Source: Candidatus Kuenenia stuttgartensis (lineage in GTDB: Bacteria; Planctomycetota; Planctomycetia; Planctomycetales; Planctomycetaceae). From it: a DNA stretch of 35,705 nt. Made by a program: the position numbers and the translations under genes. The number at the start of each line of letters is the position of its first letter. Within the stretch, counting starts at the first letter, position 1. The DNA lies in contig CAMDRI010000043.1 in the NCBI GenBank assembly GCA_945906725.1, positions 1 to 35,705 on the forward strand, read 5' to 3'. The notes beneath the pieces were generated by a model. The model saw only the letters and a list, made by a program, of their open reading frames with translations, was not told the origin of the DNA and made no database searches. Shown here one piece after another: positions 1 through 8,560 of this stretch.

Positions 1-19
1 CGGGTCTGGTTCAAGCCAG

Positions 20-31
20 AAAGGAGGTGAT
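20..31 (+). promoter_or_regulatory. Extended Shine-Dalgarno sequence
   Basis: AAAGGAGGTGAT is a 12-nt perfect match to the complement of the 16S rRNA 3' tail. It is far longer than the 5-6 nt sites in front of the other genes in this window. The next start-like codon is GTG at 34, only 2 nt away, which is too close for normal initiation. Confidence 0.5.
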
Positions 32-225
32 TTGTGAGTTCATCTAGTCCTAGTTGCCAAAGAGGTGGTGTCGCCTAAACGCCGACGGGCTGTCAGTGGC
101 AGCCACCCACCCAGGTGCCCCGAAGTGAATTCGCTGGTGCCTGGTTCCCCCGAGCGGTCCTCTTTTGAGACCGCTTACGGCGACTCGGCTGAAGAGTCAC
201 CTTCGATTTCTTCGACGAGTTCCCC

Positions 226-264
226 AAGACCCGGCTCCGCTAGGAGCCGGGTCTTGCATTTTTC
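226..264 (+). terminator. Rho-independent terminator
   Basis: A perfect 13-bp stem (226-238 with 243-255, AAGACCCGGCTCC and its complement) has a 4-nt GCTA loop and is followed by GCATTTTTCT. It ends whatever transcript covers the first 225 bases and isolates the membrane-protein gene that starts at 339. Confidence 0.88.
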
Positions 265-338
265 TGGGAGGCACGTTTGCCTTCCGCCGCCAAGATCGGC
301 GGGCCTCTGACGAATTCAAATGGGAGTCACATTTCACA

Positions 339-845
339 ATGGAATACTTTCCTGTGTTGTCTCGCATCGCGCACGTCGCGACGGCGATCGTGTTGGTCGG
401 TGGCACTGTCTTCATGCGGTTTATTCTGATACCGGCAGCGAAGGAACTTCCCGAAGCAGAGCATGATCAGTTGCGACAACGATTGATGGCACGATGGAAA
501 CGAGTTGTGCACCGCGGGATCGCGCTGCTGCTACTGAGTGGTCTCTTCAACTACATGCAGCAGATTCCCAAACACAAAGGAGACGGTCTTTACCACGCCT
601 TGCTCGGAACGAAGATGCTGTTGGCGCTGGTCGTGTTCTTCATCGCCTCGGCTCTGGTAGGGCGCTCGGCTGCGTTTGAGAAGATGCGACAGAACCGAGC
701 GAAATGGATGGGGGTGATTGTTTTGCTTTCGGCGTTGATCGTCGGGATTTCCAGTTTCGTGAAAGTCCGTGATCCCAAACCGAAACTTGCGGTTCCGGCA
801 GAATCTCGGCAGGTGCAAAATCTTCCCGCGGCAACGAGCAGTTAG
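339..845 (+). CDS. Small integral membrane protein, CopD-like
   Basis: 168-residue polytopic membrane protein. Four hydrophobic segments are visible, at about residues 8-30, 58-72, 86-108 and 120-142. The first (RIAHVATAIVLVGGTVFMRF) and the HALLGTKMLLAL stretch resemble the small CopD-like/DUF-type membrane proteins of Gram-negative bacteria, but no metal-ligand pattern is clear, so the substrate is unknown. The frame is open upstream from 165, but that part crosses the terminator at 226-264; the ATG at 339 with GGGAG upstream is the sensible start. The C-terminal 25 residues are polar and probably not in the membrane. The sigma factor begins 70 bp downstream on the same strand. Confidence 0.7.
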   Translation: MEYFPVLSRIAHVATAIVLVGGTVFMRFILIPAAKELPEAEHDQLRQRLMARWKRVVHRGIALLLLSGLFNYMQQIPKHKGDGLYHALLGTKMLLALVVFFIASALVGRSAAFEKMRQNRAKWMGVIVLLSALIVGISSFVKVRDPKPKLAVPAESRQVQNLPAATSS

Positions 846-915
846 GAACGATTTTCCCGCAATCTCCGTCGAAGCCACGTAGGTTGTTCCAACGGGCTGC
901 GAAGGAGGCCACATC

Positions 916-2580
916 ATGACGCGCTATAAAAATCCGGCGATGAAACAATTGGCCGACCAGCAGGTGCGTTACGCCCCGCAGGCGGTTCGCCTCGAACAAA
1001 TTCAGCGGGCGGAACAACTCATCGACGAGCTTCAGGCGAGCGGCACATATTGGTACGAGGATCTGTGCCAGAAGCTGACGAACTATCGTCCGAATCGTTA
1101 TCCAAATCTGACGCTCAATGGCGTCGAGGCGGCACACGATCTGCGTCGATTCGTCGAAGACTTGTCCGACAGTGCCAATCTGACGTTCGACATGGTCAGC
1201 GAGCCGGTGCTTTCATTGGAAGACGTGAGTCAGCGATATCACGTTTCGGCGAAGACAGTCACTCGTTGGCGGCAGCGCGGATTGGTGGCACGTCGATTTC
1301 GAGTCGGTTCGCGCAAGCAGATTGGTTTTTTGGAATCGTCAGTTCGTCGGTTCGTGCTGCGTCACCGTGACGAGGTCGCTCGTGGCAGCCGGTTTAGTCA
1401 ACTGACGGATGATGAAAAGCTCCGCATCCTGAACTGGGCGCGGCGGCTGGCGAAATGGGGGGCAAATCCAACTCAGGTCGTGCATCGCGTCGCTCGAAAG
1501 TTTGAGCGTGCTCCAGAAACGATCCGTTACACCCTCAGGCAATACGACAAGCAGAACCCAGAGAATGCCGTGTTCCCGAATACCACCGATCCACTGAGCG
1601 ACGAAGAGAAGCGCGAATTGTATCGCCTCTCGCGGCTCAATGTGTCGATCGACAAATTGGTCACGAAGTTCAACCGGACGCGATCCAGCGTGTATCGCCT
1701 CATTTCCGAAATGCGTACAAAGAATTTGGTTGATCAACCGATTGCGTTCATGGATCACGACTCGTTTCGGCTGCCAAACGCAGACGAGGTCATCCTCGGT
1801 GCGCCGCCTGCACGCGAAGAACCCGATGGGCATCACGCTCAACCGGCCGGATTGCCGGCCTATTTGGAAAGTCTGTACCAACTGCCGCTGCTGACTCGCG
1901 AGGAAGAAGGCTATTACTTCCGCAAAATGAACTATCTGAAGTTCAAGGCAGAAGTGTTGCGGAATGCGCTCAACCCGCAGCGGCCAAAGGCGGCCGTCAT
2001 GCGAGAAGTCGAACGACTGCTCGAAGACTCGCTGACGGTCAAGAACTTTTTGATTCGCAGCAATTTGCGGTTGGTCGTTTCGATCGCCAAAAAGCACATG
2101 CGGCCGAACGCGAACTTTTTCGAGATGGTCAGCGATGGCAACATGTCGCTGCTGCGAGCGATCGAGAAGTTCGACTTCAGCCGAGGCAACAAGTTCTCGA
2201 CCTACGCCTCGTGGGCGATCATGAAAAACTTCGCGCGGTCAATTCCGGCCGAGCACACGTTGCACGATCGCTTCAAGACCGGCGCGGACGAGGTCTTCCA
2301 GTTGTCTTCTGACAATCGCGGCAACCAGTTCCAAGCGGAGCGTGAGAATCAGGCGCAGCACGACATCCTGATGCGAATACTCGAACGACTTGATCCGCGC
2401 GAGCGAGAAATCTTACTGCTCCGATTCGGACTTCGCTCCGGCGACGAGCCGAAGACGTTGGAAGAGGTCGGTCATCGCTTCGGCGTGACCAAGGAGCGTG
2501 CTCGCCAATTAGAGGCTCGTGGTTTGAAAAAGCTTCGCCAGATCGCCGCCCATGAGAAGCTCGATATACCAGGCATCTAG
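916..2580 (+). CDS. Sigma-70 family RNA polymerase sigma factor with N-terminal HTH domains
   Basis: 554-residue sigma factor. Region 1.2-like sequence is at about 314-340 (LPAYLESLYQLPLLTREEE). Region 2 is at about 380-442 (NLRLVVSIAKKH, then FDFSRGNKFSTYASWAI for the -10 and melting motifs). Region 4 is at about 490-545, with an LEEVGHRFGVTKERARQLE helix-turn-helix for the -35 element. Only about 45 residues separate regions 2 and 4, so a normal region 3 is missing or much reduced. The first 290 residues are unusual: a MerR-like helix-turn-helix at about 99-150 (VSQRYHVSAKTVTRWRQRG) and two more helical DNA-binding-like segments at about 163-212 and 228-275. AGGAGG at 903-908 fixes the ATG at 916. 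This suggests a group-2 or specialised sigma factor whose promoter choice is shaped by the N-terminal DNA-binding part (inference). No anti-sigma gene is adjacent. Confidence 0.9.
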   Translation: MTRYKNPAMKQLADQQVRYAPQAVRLEQIQRAEQLIDELQASGTYWYEDLCQKLTNYRPNRYPNLTLNGVEAAHDLRRFVEDLSDSANLTFDMVSEPVLSLEDVSQRYHVSAKTVTRWRQRGLVARRFRVGSRKQIGFLESSVRRFVLRHRDEVARGSRFSQLTDDEKLRILNWARRLAKWGANPTQVVHRVARKFERAPETIRYTLRQYDKQNPENAVFPNTTDPLSDEEKRELYRLSRLNVSIDKLVTKFNRTRSSVYRLISEMRTKNLVDQPIAFMDHDSFRLPNADEVILGAPPAREEPDGHHAQPAGLPAYLESLYQLPLLTREEEGYYFRKMNYLKFKAEVLRNALNPQRPKAAVMREVERLLEDSLTVKNFLIRSNLRLVVSIAKKHMRPNANFFEMVSDGNMSLLRAIEKFDFSRGNKFSTYASWAIMKNFARSIPAEHTLHDRFKTGADEVFQLSSDNRGNQFQAERENQAQHDILMRILERLDPREREILLLRFGLRSGDEPKTLEEVGHRFGVTKERARQLEARGLKKLRQIAAHEKLDIPGI

Positions 2581-2597
2581 CCCGGCTTGCCTTCGTC

Positions 2598-2645
2598 GCC
2601 GAGTTTGCCAGACGCCAGCGATTCTCCCTCGCTGGTCGACTCGGC
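2598..2645. repeat. Nested stem-loop between sigma-factor and lipoprotein genes
   Basis: Outer arms GCCGAGT (2598-2604) and ACTCGGC (2639-2645) enclose an inner CCAGCGA (2615-2621)/TCGCTGG (2629-2635) hairpin. There is no T-run, so it is a weak terminator at best. The inner CCAGCGA...TCCCTCGCTGG resembles the arm core of the 66-bp palindromes at 5119 and 28677, and may be a diverged relative. Confidence 0.4.
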
Positions 2646-2785
2646 GACCCTTGGCTCGTGGCACGCAAGCTGATCTTGAGGCGATCTGTCGCCAGTCGAT
2701 ACGGTCCCGCTCGGCCCTCGGAAGAGCCGCTTTTGTCGGTGATTGTCGCCGAGCGAAAGTGCGAATTCGGGGCCAAGGATGTGTC

Positions 2786-4486
2786 ATGAAGGGTGCTCGT
2801 CAATGGGCCATCACGGGGCTGCTGTGCGTGTGCGGAGTCTTCGGCTGCGCACAACTGCCGGCGCGTGGCTTGTTTGCTCAGCGAATCAATCCGAAACCTG
2901 ATGCAGCACACGTCGATGACTTCGCCGACGTGACCGACGATGACGCTACAGGCATCGTGGCGGATTCCGACCGAAATCGAGGCGATTTCTCCGAGTGGCA
3001 TCAAAATCTCAAGAGCGACCCAGTTGCCGCAGTGACTTTTGACCGACCCGCGCCTGCAGTGTTGCCACAGGACTCGAACTCGTCCGCAACCAAGCTGTTT
3101 GATAGGTCGAGTCACAATCCTCCGAGCGCGGCTCTTTCGACGGTTGAAGCGCCTCCGCCAAATCGTCGGACGTCGTCTCCAACGGCCGCATCCGTCGTGT
3201 CACCGAAAGCTCGTGAGATTGCACCGAACTCAATTCCCCAACACAGCGACACGTTCGCTGATCATGGCTCGGTCGTGTTGGCCCATCGTGAATCGACGGC
3301 TCTCGGTTACTCCTCTGAGATCGAATTGACAGCGGCACAGCAACACTCCAACACCAGTGCAGTCAATGGTCCAAATCCCTGGGAACGCTTCCGAGGTTTG
3401 ACAAACAAGCCCGATACCAATGGCTCGGTGAGCGAACAGCCACTCAATTCCACGCCGCCGCACTTGGGCGGGAACATTTTGAACAACTCGGTGAATACCG
3501 CCAACAGTCCAGAACCTTGGCCGCGCGCCTCTGGAGCAATCGGGTTCAATTCTTCGCCGACGAACGGAGTTGTCACGTCAGAGAATTGGAACTCCGCTCC
3601 CAATGCACCCGCAGCTTCTGTTCCACCCAACTTGCAGAGGATGAATGCCGGACAACCGGTCCCAGACAAGTTCCCGCCCGCGGCGTCGAATCTGCAATCA
3701 CTGGTACCTACAGGCAACGTACCGCTCAACGTTGGTTCGCCAGAAGGCGCACCGTTGGCGATTGTTCCATCGCCGGAACTGGAGCGGCTCATCACTCAGA
3801 CCACTGTCGAAGCGGCAGCGGTGAATCCGGGTGACAACGAAGTCAGCCGCCAGCTCTATCTGCGAAACCAAGTCCAATTGAGGTTGTTACATCTGATCTC
3901 AGGTCAGACGGATCGCGCCTTGCAACCGATCCTTGGCATCGACCCAGTCGATCAGGAATTCTGGCAGCAGATGTTGTGGGGTCTGGCGAACTACTTCGAC
4001 ACGCAAGGGATGCCCGACAGTTCGGAGCGTGCGACACAGACGATCACGCAACTGCGGACTGCCGCCTCGCGGCTGCAAGAGAAAGCTCGGCTTGAACTGC
4101 ACAACGTGGCCTTCTGCCACAAGATTTCGGGGTTCGGCAATTACCAACGATTTAAGCGGGACGAGTTCACTCCTGGCCAACAGGTGTTGCTGTACGCCGA
4201 GGTCGCGGACTTCAAAAGTGAACCAACCTCCGACGGCCAATTCCGCACGCTGATGAAGTCCACCTTGGAAGTGCTCGAAGGCGGTCCCACCGGTCGTCTG
4301 GTCGAGAGTCTGCCACTGATTCCATCCGAAGATCGCTGTCGCAATCAGCGCCGCGATTATTACCACAGTTATGATTTCGCGATTCCACAGAGCTGCAAAG
4401 CTGGCCCACACACCTTGCGACTGCGAGTGGAAGATCAGCTCGGCAAGAAGTCGAACCTAACTACGCTCAACTTCACGGTGCAGTAA
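2786..4486 (+). CDS. Pro/Ser/Asn-rich lipoprotein of unknown function
   Basis: 566 residues. The N-terminus is a lipoprotein signal (basic MKGARQW, hydrophobic core, lipobox VFGC with the lipidated Cys at residue 21). Residues of about 30-410 are low-complexity, rich in Pro, Ser, Asn and Thr, and probably disordered: a long tether. The last 160 residues or so are ordered-looking, alternating beta-type sequence (FTPGQQVLLYAEVADFKSE and later PHTLRLRVEDQLGKKSNL), likely a beta-sandwich. The frame is open from 2552, but AAGGA at 2775-2779 and the signal peptide place the start at 2786. I do not recognise the family. It likely sits on a membrane leaflet facing the periplasm. Confidence 0.75.
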   Translation: MKGARQWAITGLLCVCGVFGCAQLPARGLFAQRINPKPDAAHVDDFADVTDDDATGIVADSDRNRGDFSEWHQNLKSDPVAAVTFDRPAPAVLPQDSNSSATKLFDRSSHNPPSAALSTVEAPPPNRRTSSPTAASVVSPKAREIAPNSIPQHSDTFADHGSVVLAHRESTALGYSSEIELTAAQQHSNTSAVNGPNPWERFRGLTNKPDTNGSVSEQPLNSTPPHLGGNILNNSVNTANSPEPWPRASGAIGFNSSPTNGVVTSENWNSAPNAPAASVPPNLQRMNAGQPVPDKFPPAASNLQSLVPTGNVPLNVGSPEGAPLAIVPSPELERLITQTTVEAAAVNPGDNEVSRQLYLRNQVQLRLLHLISGQTDRALQPILGIDPVDQEFWQQMLWGLANYFDTQGMPDSSERATQTITQLRTAASRLQEKARLELHNVAFCHKISGFGNYQRFKRDEFTPGQQVLLYAEVADFKSEPTSDGQFRTLMKSTLEVLEGGPTGRLVESLPLIPSEDRCRNQRRDYYHSYDFAIPQSCKAGPHTLRLRVEDQLGKKSNLTTLNFTVQ

Positions 4487-4511
4487 CCTCACATCGCGGC
4501 AAGTCCGTCGC

Positions 4512-5162
4512 TCAAAACAGCATCTCGACGATTGAAAAATCATCGTCGAGCGTGTCGTTGCCCAGCAGTTGCGGCTGCGACGGGTTCGCGTTGGACGGAT
4601 CGAGGAACAGACGGAGCCGTATCGAACCAAATCGGCGATTACTCGAAACGCAACTCACCGGTGTCAACGCATTCGAAGTCGCGACCTTTGATCCGTTTGA
4701 GCGTGTGCAGTTCGTCGTCGATCCAACGATTCTCCGGTGTGCCGATCGCTGTCCAGCGGAGCGTTTGGCCCCTTCGATCGGTGGATTCTTCGGGATCGGG
4801 TACGGCCCCTTCTCGCTCTCGTCCGGGTACTCAAATTCGACGAACTGTTTTGGAGCGTTCCCCTCGACGACGACATACAGGATGCCGTTCGGAGCACCCA
4901 TGTAGTCCGCTCCAAAGCACGGGGACAACGGCTTGTCCGCTCCCATCGACTCGATCCACGCTCGCGACCGCGTGTGGACTTTCGGCTTCGAGATGTCCTG
5001 ATTCCACGGATTGTCCGTAGGGGAGATCTCGATCTCACCGAGCTTGGTCTTCAGCACCGGCCCGCGTGGTGCTGGTGGTTGAGCTGCCACCGTGGCCGCA
5101 AGCAGCAACACCAGAACCAGCACGACGCGCCAGCGAGGGGTAAACTCAAAGGCCCGCTGCAA
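4512..5162 (-). pseudogene. Secreted protein gene with two compensating frameshifts
   Basis: The nominal frame gives 216 residues with a signal-peptide core (VVLVLVLLLAATVAAQ) and an N-terminal part of a planctomycete-type secreted family (SPTDNPWNQDISK, APNGILYVVV, then KGPYPIPKNPPIEG). After PPIEG the frame turns into implausible Arg/Ser-rich sequence. The neighbouring frame from about 4767 to 4645 reads instead QTLRWTAIGTPENRWIDDEL followed by HTLKRIKGRDFECVDTGEL, which looks genuine. The original frame then becomes plausible again (GSIRLRLFLDPSNANPS to the end). One base appears missing near the GGGG at about 4770 and one gained near 4648. Family members as I remember them also have a central segment that is absent here. 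The only start in frame is a TTG at 5162 inside a palindromic repeat; no ATG precedes the signal core. Confidence 0.6.
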
Positions 5163-5184
5163 CCCCTCGCTGGTGCGTCGGGCT
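5119..5184. repeat. 66-bp palindromic element, copy 1
   Basis: Arms 5119-5141 and 5162-5184 (23 bp, two mismatches, core CCAGCGAGGGGT) flank a 20-bp spacer. It has the same length and design as 28677-28742, with arms nearly identical and spacer different. Read on the minus strand it encodes ARRTSEG, a variable 7-8 residues, then TPRWRV, directly in front of the hydrophobic core of the signal peptide of the 4512-5162 gene. Confidence 0.85.
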
Positions 5185-5218
5185 GGTTTCGATTACGACA
5201 AGATTCAATCCATCCGTG

Positions 5219-6211
5219 TCAGTTGTTTGTTTGCTGCGCAACTCGCTCGCTGAGTTCCTTCAGGTCAATCTGTTCTCCGTCCTTCGGAAACGGAAATTTC
5301 AGCAACCACCAATCCTCGGTGAACGCGGCCGACTCGCCCGGAGCCAGTCGTTCGCGCGGGCCGATCGGTTCAAGCTCGATGCGTGGGCCGGTCGGATACC
5401 ACACTGACAGCGTGAGACCAGCGGTCTCGCTATAGACGCGGTCGGGATACGTCGTGAAGCGTTTTACGAACAGCGAGTTGTTCGGCAACAGATAGCCCAG
5501 CCATCCTGCCTGCGAATCAAATCCGAGCTTCGGCTTGCGCGGCGGCGAGAGGATTTCCAGAAAGCCGTCCCGCTCGCGAATCTTCTCGTCGGTGTTGCGA
5601 ACGTTGATGATCGCGCTGTCCTCGTACATCGCGTACTTGCTCGGAAATCGGCTCGGCCGATCACCCAGTGGAATCAAACAAATGCCTCCACCGGGCGAGA
5701 AAGAGCGACCCCAGTGACAGACTTCGCGAACCTCTTTCGAGATGTTGATCATCGTCTGCTGACACGACAGCCGCACCGATTTGTTTCGCTCGACAAGGCT
5801 GAACTCGCGCACGAGTTGCATTCCCGCCGTTTCCTCGCGCGGACTGGTGAGCTCCGCCGACGACGCGCCGGTGATTTCGCCAGTCCATTCGCCTGACCAA
5901 ATCTTTGGATGTGGAATGACGGTCAACTCTGGCCCGTAGTCAAACCGCCCAGCCGTAATCGGCCCCGGCTTGTCCGGTTGCCAGTTCTTCTCTTGCTCGT
6001 CGAGGAACATTGCATCCCGGCCATCGACAGAGAATTCCAGCACTCGCCCACCGGCTTGCGGACACAGCACCGCTCGCACCGTTCCACGTTTCAGTTCGAT
6101 GGCTTTCGAATACCCATGAAAGGCAATGACTCGCGATGTCGGCTCTTGCGAATTCGCGAGTTGATTCATTCCAAGAACCACAAGAATCACTGACAGCCAT
6201 CGCAACCGCAT
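5219..6211 (-). CDS. Secreted DUF4380-like / mutarotase-like protein
   Basis: 330 residues with a cleavable signal peptide (MRLRWLSVILVVLGMNQLANS, probable cut after NSQ). The body is beta-rich with GTVRAVLCPQAGGRVLEFSV near the N-terminus, the pattern of DUF4380 and related galactose-mutarotase-like supersandwich domains that bind carbohydrate. FSLVERNKSVRLSCQQTMIN and the EVCHWGRSFSPGGG segment fit the same fold. AAGGAG lies 7 nt before the ATG at 6211, so the 29 extra codons upstream are not used. A role in binding or altering secreted sugar polymers is an inference from the fold. It is transcribed toward the frameshifted gene at 4512-5162, with a palindromic element between. Confidence 0.7.
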   Translation of the reverse strand: MRLRWLSVILVVLGMNQLANSQEPTSRVIAFHGYSKAIELKRGTVRAVLCPQAGGRVLEFSVDGRDAMFLDEQEKNWQPDKPGPITAGRFDYGPELTVIPHPKIWSGEWTGEITGASSAELTSPREETAGMQLVREFSLVERNKSVRLSCQQTMINISKEVREVCHWGRSFSPGGGICLIPLGDRPSRFPSKYAMYEDSAIINVRNTDEKIRERDGFLEILSPPRKPKLGFDSQAGWLGYLLPNNSLFVKRFTTYPDRVYSETAGLTLSVWYPTGPRIELEPIGPRERLAPGESAAFTEDWWLLKFPFPKDGEQIDLKELSERVAQQTNN

Positions 6212-6761
6212 GTGGATTCTCCTTCGATGTGTGGGAGGTAAACAAGATGGAGACCATCGCACACTAACCCGAAGCCACAACAAGGGCGAGCGTCGCAAGA
6301 TTCATCGAACAGTTCGATTGTGGATCAGTTTCCTCGGACAGATACGCTCTGAGACGTTCGTGGATCACGATCTAGTTTGTCGAACCATCGGGACAACCAG
6401 TTCATCAACTCCTGTCCGCAGGTATGACGTTGCCCTAGCCAGAGAAGTCCCGTTTCACCCGCGACTGGAGCTTTGTTGGTGGACTCTCCCAACGAAGCGG
6501 TGATCCAAAAATGCAGTTCGAGAAGTTCGAGCCCTCCTGACTGTTTGCCATTTTGTTCGTCACTGCGAATTTGCACGGACAGTGGTCCGCCGAACGGCGG
6601 CGCACCAACAAAGATGCTCCGCCACAATGGAAGCCCGCGGTCGGACACGCCGCAGTTCGCCCACGGCGTCGCCGCGCCTCGCATTATCGGTCGAAGCCAT
6701 GACTCTTGCTCGCGGTTCGGTTCTGGCCACGAAAGCGTGGTCCAGTGGCTTTTTGGCAGAC
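6212..6761. other. 550-bp stretch without a convincing gene
   Basis: A minus-strand frame (6325-6771, 148 codons) is open, but it overlaps the end of the 6762-8384 gene and shows no recognisable family, signal or ribosome-binding site. A short hairpin CCGCCG-AA-CGGCGG lies at 6587-6600, preceded by GTGG (6582-6585), with CCAC at 6622-6625 downstream. It could be a degraded member of the REP-like family found elsewhere in the window, but the second hairpin is missing. Confidence 0.3.
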
Positions 6762-8384
6762 TCAGTCGCAATGGCCGAATGATTCTGCAGATGCCGAATG
6801 GCAGGCGCGGGCGTAGTCGAGAGGCAAGGGGTCTTGCAGCAGTTCACCGTCGCGGAGGAAGTGGTAGAGCTCACCGTAGTGCTTCGTTTCGTTCGCGGAG
6901 AGGCGATGCATCAGGTGCCACGGGCGAAGCTCTTGAGCGGAATCGAGTCCCAGTGCGCCCAGCATCTCCGCCAGACTGTGGATGGTTTGCTTCTGATAGC
7001 TTGCCACGCGGACAGACTTGTCGGTGGGATCGAGTCCGGCCATCAGGTGCTTGTCCTGAGTCGCAACTCCGACCGGGCAATGGTTGCTGTTGCACTTCAG
7101 AGCCTGAATACAGCCGATGGACATCATCATGGCTCGAGCACTCATGATGACGTCGGCACCGATGGCGAGCCGCTTCAACATGCCGAAGCCCGAAGCGACT
7201 TTGCCGCTGGCCAGGATCTTGATCTTGCTCCGCAGCGAATATCCTACGAGCGCGTTGTGGACGAAGATTAGTCCTTCGCTCAGTGGAGCACCGATGTGGT
7301 TCGAGAATTCCAGCGGAGCCGCACCCGTTCCTCCTTCGCCGCCATCCACGGTGATGAAGTCGGGAGTGATTCCGGTCTGCACCATCGCCTTGCAGATGGC
7401 GAGGAACTCGCGCCGCCGACCGACACACAGCTTGAACCCGACCGGCTTGCCGCCGCTGAGGTCTCGCAACTGTTTGACGAATTCCAGCAAGCCAATCGGC
7501 GTCGAGAATGAGGAGTGAGTCGGCGGCGAAAGCACATCCTGACCCATCGGCACGCCGCGAATCTCGGCAATCTCCGCCGTCACCTTTGCGGCGGGCAGAA
7601 TACCACCGTGGCCGGGCTTCGCTCCCTGGGAGAGCTTGATCTCAATCATCTTCACGTTCGGAAGCACGGATCGTTCGGCGAACTTGGCGGGAGAGAACTT
7701 CGCGTGCTCGTCGCGGCAACTGAAGTAGCCCGTGCCGATCTGCCAAATCAAATCGCCGCCACCTTCCAAATGATACGGGCTGAGTCCTCCTTCGCCCGTG
7801 TTGTGAGCGAACCCGCCGAGCTTTGCTCCCCGACTGAAGGCCAGAATCGCATTCATGCTGAGCGACCCGAAGCTCATCGCCGAGATATTCAGCAAGCTGC
7901 ACGAATAGGGCTGCTTGCAGTCAGGACCACCGACGGTGACTCGCATGTTGCTGGCGTCAATCTCCTTAGCCTGCAGCGAGTGATTGACCCATTCATAACC
8001 CGGAGCGTACACGTCGCTCTTGGTTCCAAACGGAGTCGTGTCGCGAGCATTCTTAGCCCGCTGATAGATCAGCGAACGATGCTCTCGATCGAACGGCACT
8101 CCCTCTTTGTCACTCTCGACGAAGTACTGATAAATCTCCGGCCGGACCAACTCCAACAAGTACCGCATCCGCCCCAGCACCGGAAAGTTCCGACGAATCG
8201 CCTGCTTCTTCTGAGTCAGGTCAATCAGACCGATCACCACGATCGGCCCCAGCACAATCCAAGGCCCAAATGCGTACGCGCCGCCAAAGGCCGCGAACAC
8301 GATTCCTGTCAGAACCAAAGCTCCAACAATCGACCAAATGAAGATGACTCGAAACCGCGTCTCGATCAACTCGGCAATGTGCAT
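6762..8384 (-). CDS. FMN-binding glutamate synthase family protein, membrane-anchored
   Basis: 540 residues. Two N-terminal transmembrane helices (about 12-33 and 38-56) are followed by a TIM-barrel of the glutamate-synthase central/FMN domain type. Visible marks: the FMN/phosphate loop VDGGEGGTGAAP (about 347-357), the LASGKVASGF loop (about 391-400), and a [3Fe-4S] cluster motif C425-x5-C431-x4-C436 followed by PVGVATQD. No glutaminase domain is present, so this is the stand-alone type found in many bacteria and archaea. Its electron donor and true substrate are uncertain; it need not make glutamate. It probably acts at the cytoplasmic membrane face. The next upstream gene (8561-10036) is 176 bp away, in a gap where I see no other feature. 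Confidence 0.88.
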   Translation of the reverse strand: MHIAELIETRFRVIFIWSIVGALVLTGIVFAAFGGAYAFGPWIVLGPIVVIGLIDLTQKKQAIRRNFPVLGRMRYLLELVRPEIYQYFVESDKEGVPFDREHRSLIYQRAKNARDTTPFGTKSDVYAPGYEWVNHSLQAKEIDASNMRVTVGGPDCKQPYSCSLLNISAMSFGSLSMNAILAFSRGAKLGGFAHNTGEGGLSPYHLEGGGDLIWQIGTGYFSCRDEHAKFSPAKFAERSVLPNVKMIEIKLSQGAKPGHGGILPAAKVTAEIAEIRGVPMGQDVLSPPTHSSFSTPIGLLEFVKQLRDLSGGKPVGFKLCVGRRREFLAICKAMVQTGITPDFITVDGGEGGTGAAPLEFSNHIGAPLSEGLIFVHNALVGYSLRSKIKILASGKVASGFGMLKRLAIGADVIMSARAMMMSIGCIQALKCNSNHCPVGVATQDKHLMAGLDPTDKSVRVASYQKQTIHSLAEMLGALGLDSAQELRPWHLMHRLSANETKHYGELYHFLRDGELLQDPLPLDYARACHSASAESFGHCD

Positions 8385-8560
8385 GCTGACTCCGATCGTT
8401 TTCGGGAAACCGACTGTTGGGACCGCTGAATCAGGAACCGCCTTACTTCAACCGGCTACCGCCCCCACGACAGCCCCTTCGACAATACGATCCCATAGTG
8501 ACCACGTTTGAGCAACTCATCGAACAGTCGGACGATTGACTCTCGGATCGCATGCGCGGC

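Larger units (their letters stand above)
1..264 (+). ncRNA. Structured non-coding or leader region ending in a terminator
   Basis: No convincing protein is encoded here. The stretch holds several hairpins: TCTGG/CCAGA at 5-20, AGCGGT/ACCGCT with an inner CTC-TTTT-GAG at 153-175, GACTC/GAGTC at 182-198, and the strong terminator at 226-264. Directly after the first hairpin, 20-31 reads AAAGGAGGTGAT, perfectly complementary over 12 nt to the usual 3' end of 16S rRNA. Two bases later a GTG (34-36) opens a 14-codon frame (MSSSPSCQRGGVA plus stop at 76-78 or so). It could be a leader peptide with attenuator, the 3' end of a transcript entering from the left, or a small RNA. Which of these applies cannot be decided from the sequence. 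A longer frame from 65 to 310 runs through the terminator and is not believed. Confidence 0.35.

Noticed and set aside
1..225. tmRNA, SRP RNA or RNase P RNA
   Set aside because: None of their conserved cores (tag ORF with tRNA-like ends, GGAA tetraloop domain, P4 core) can be found.
65..310. 81-codon open frame at the left edge
   Set aside because: It runs through a perfect terminator hairpin and has low-complexity, Ser/Pro/Arg-rich content with no family match.
2598..2645. Rho-independent terminator after the sigma-factor gene
   Set aside because: The stems are interrupted and there is no T-run; described as a stem-loop only.
6582..6625. Fourth GTGG...CCAC two-hairpin element
   Set aside because: Only one hairpin is present; the second half does not fold, so it is at most a decayed copy.
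6325..6771. 148-codon minus-strand frame after the glutamate-synthase-like gene
   Set aside because: No ribosome-binding site, no recognisable domain, mixed composition; kept only as unassigned sequence.
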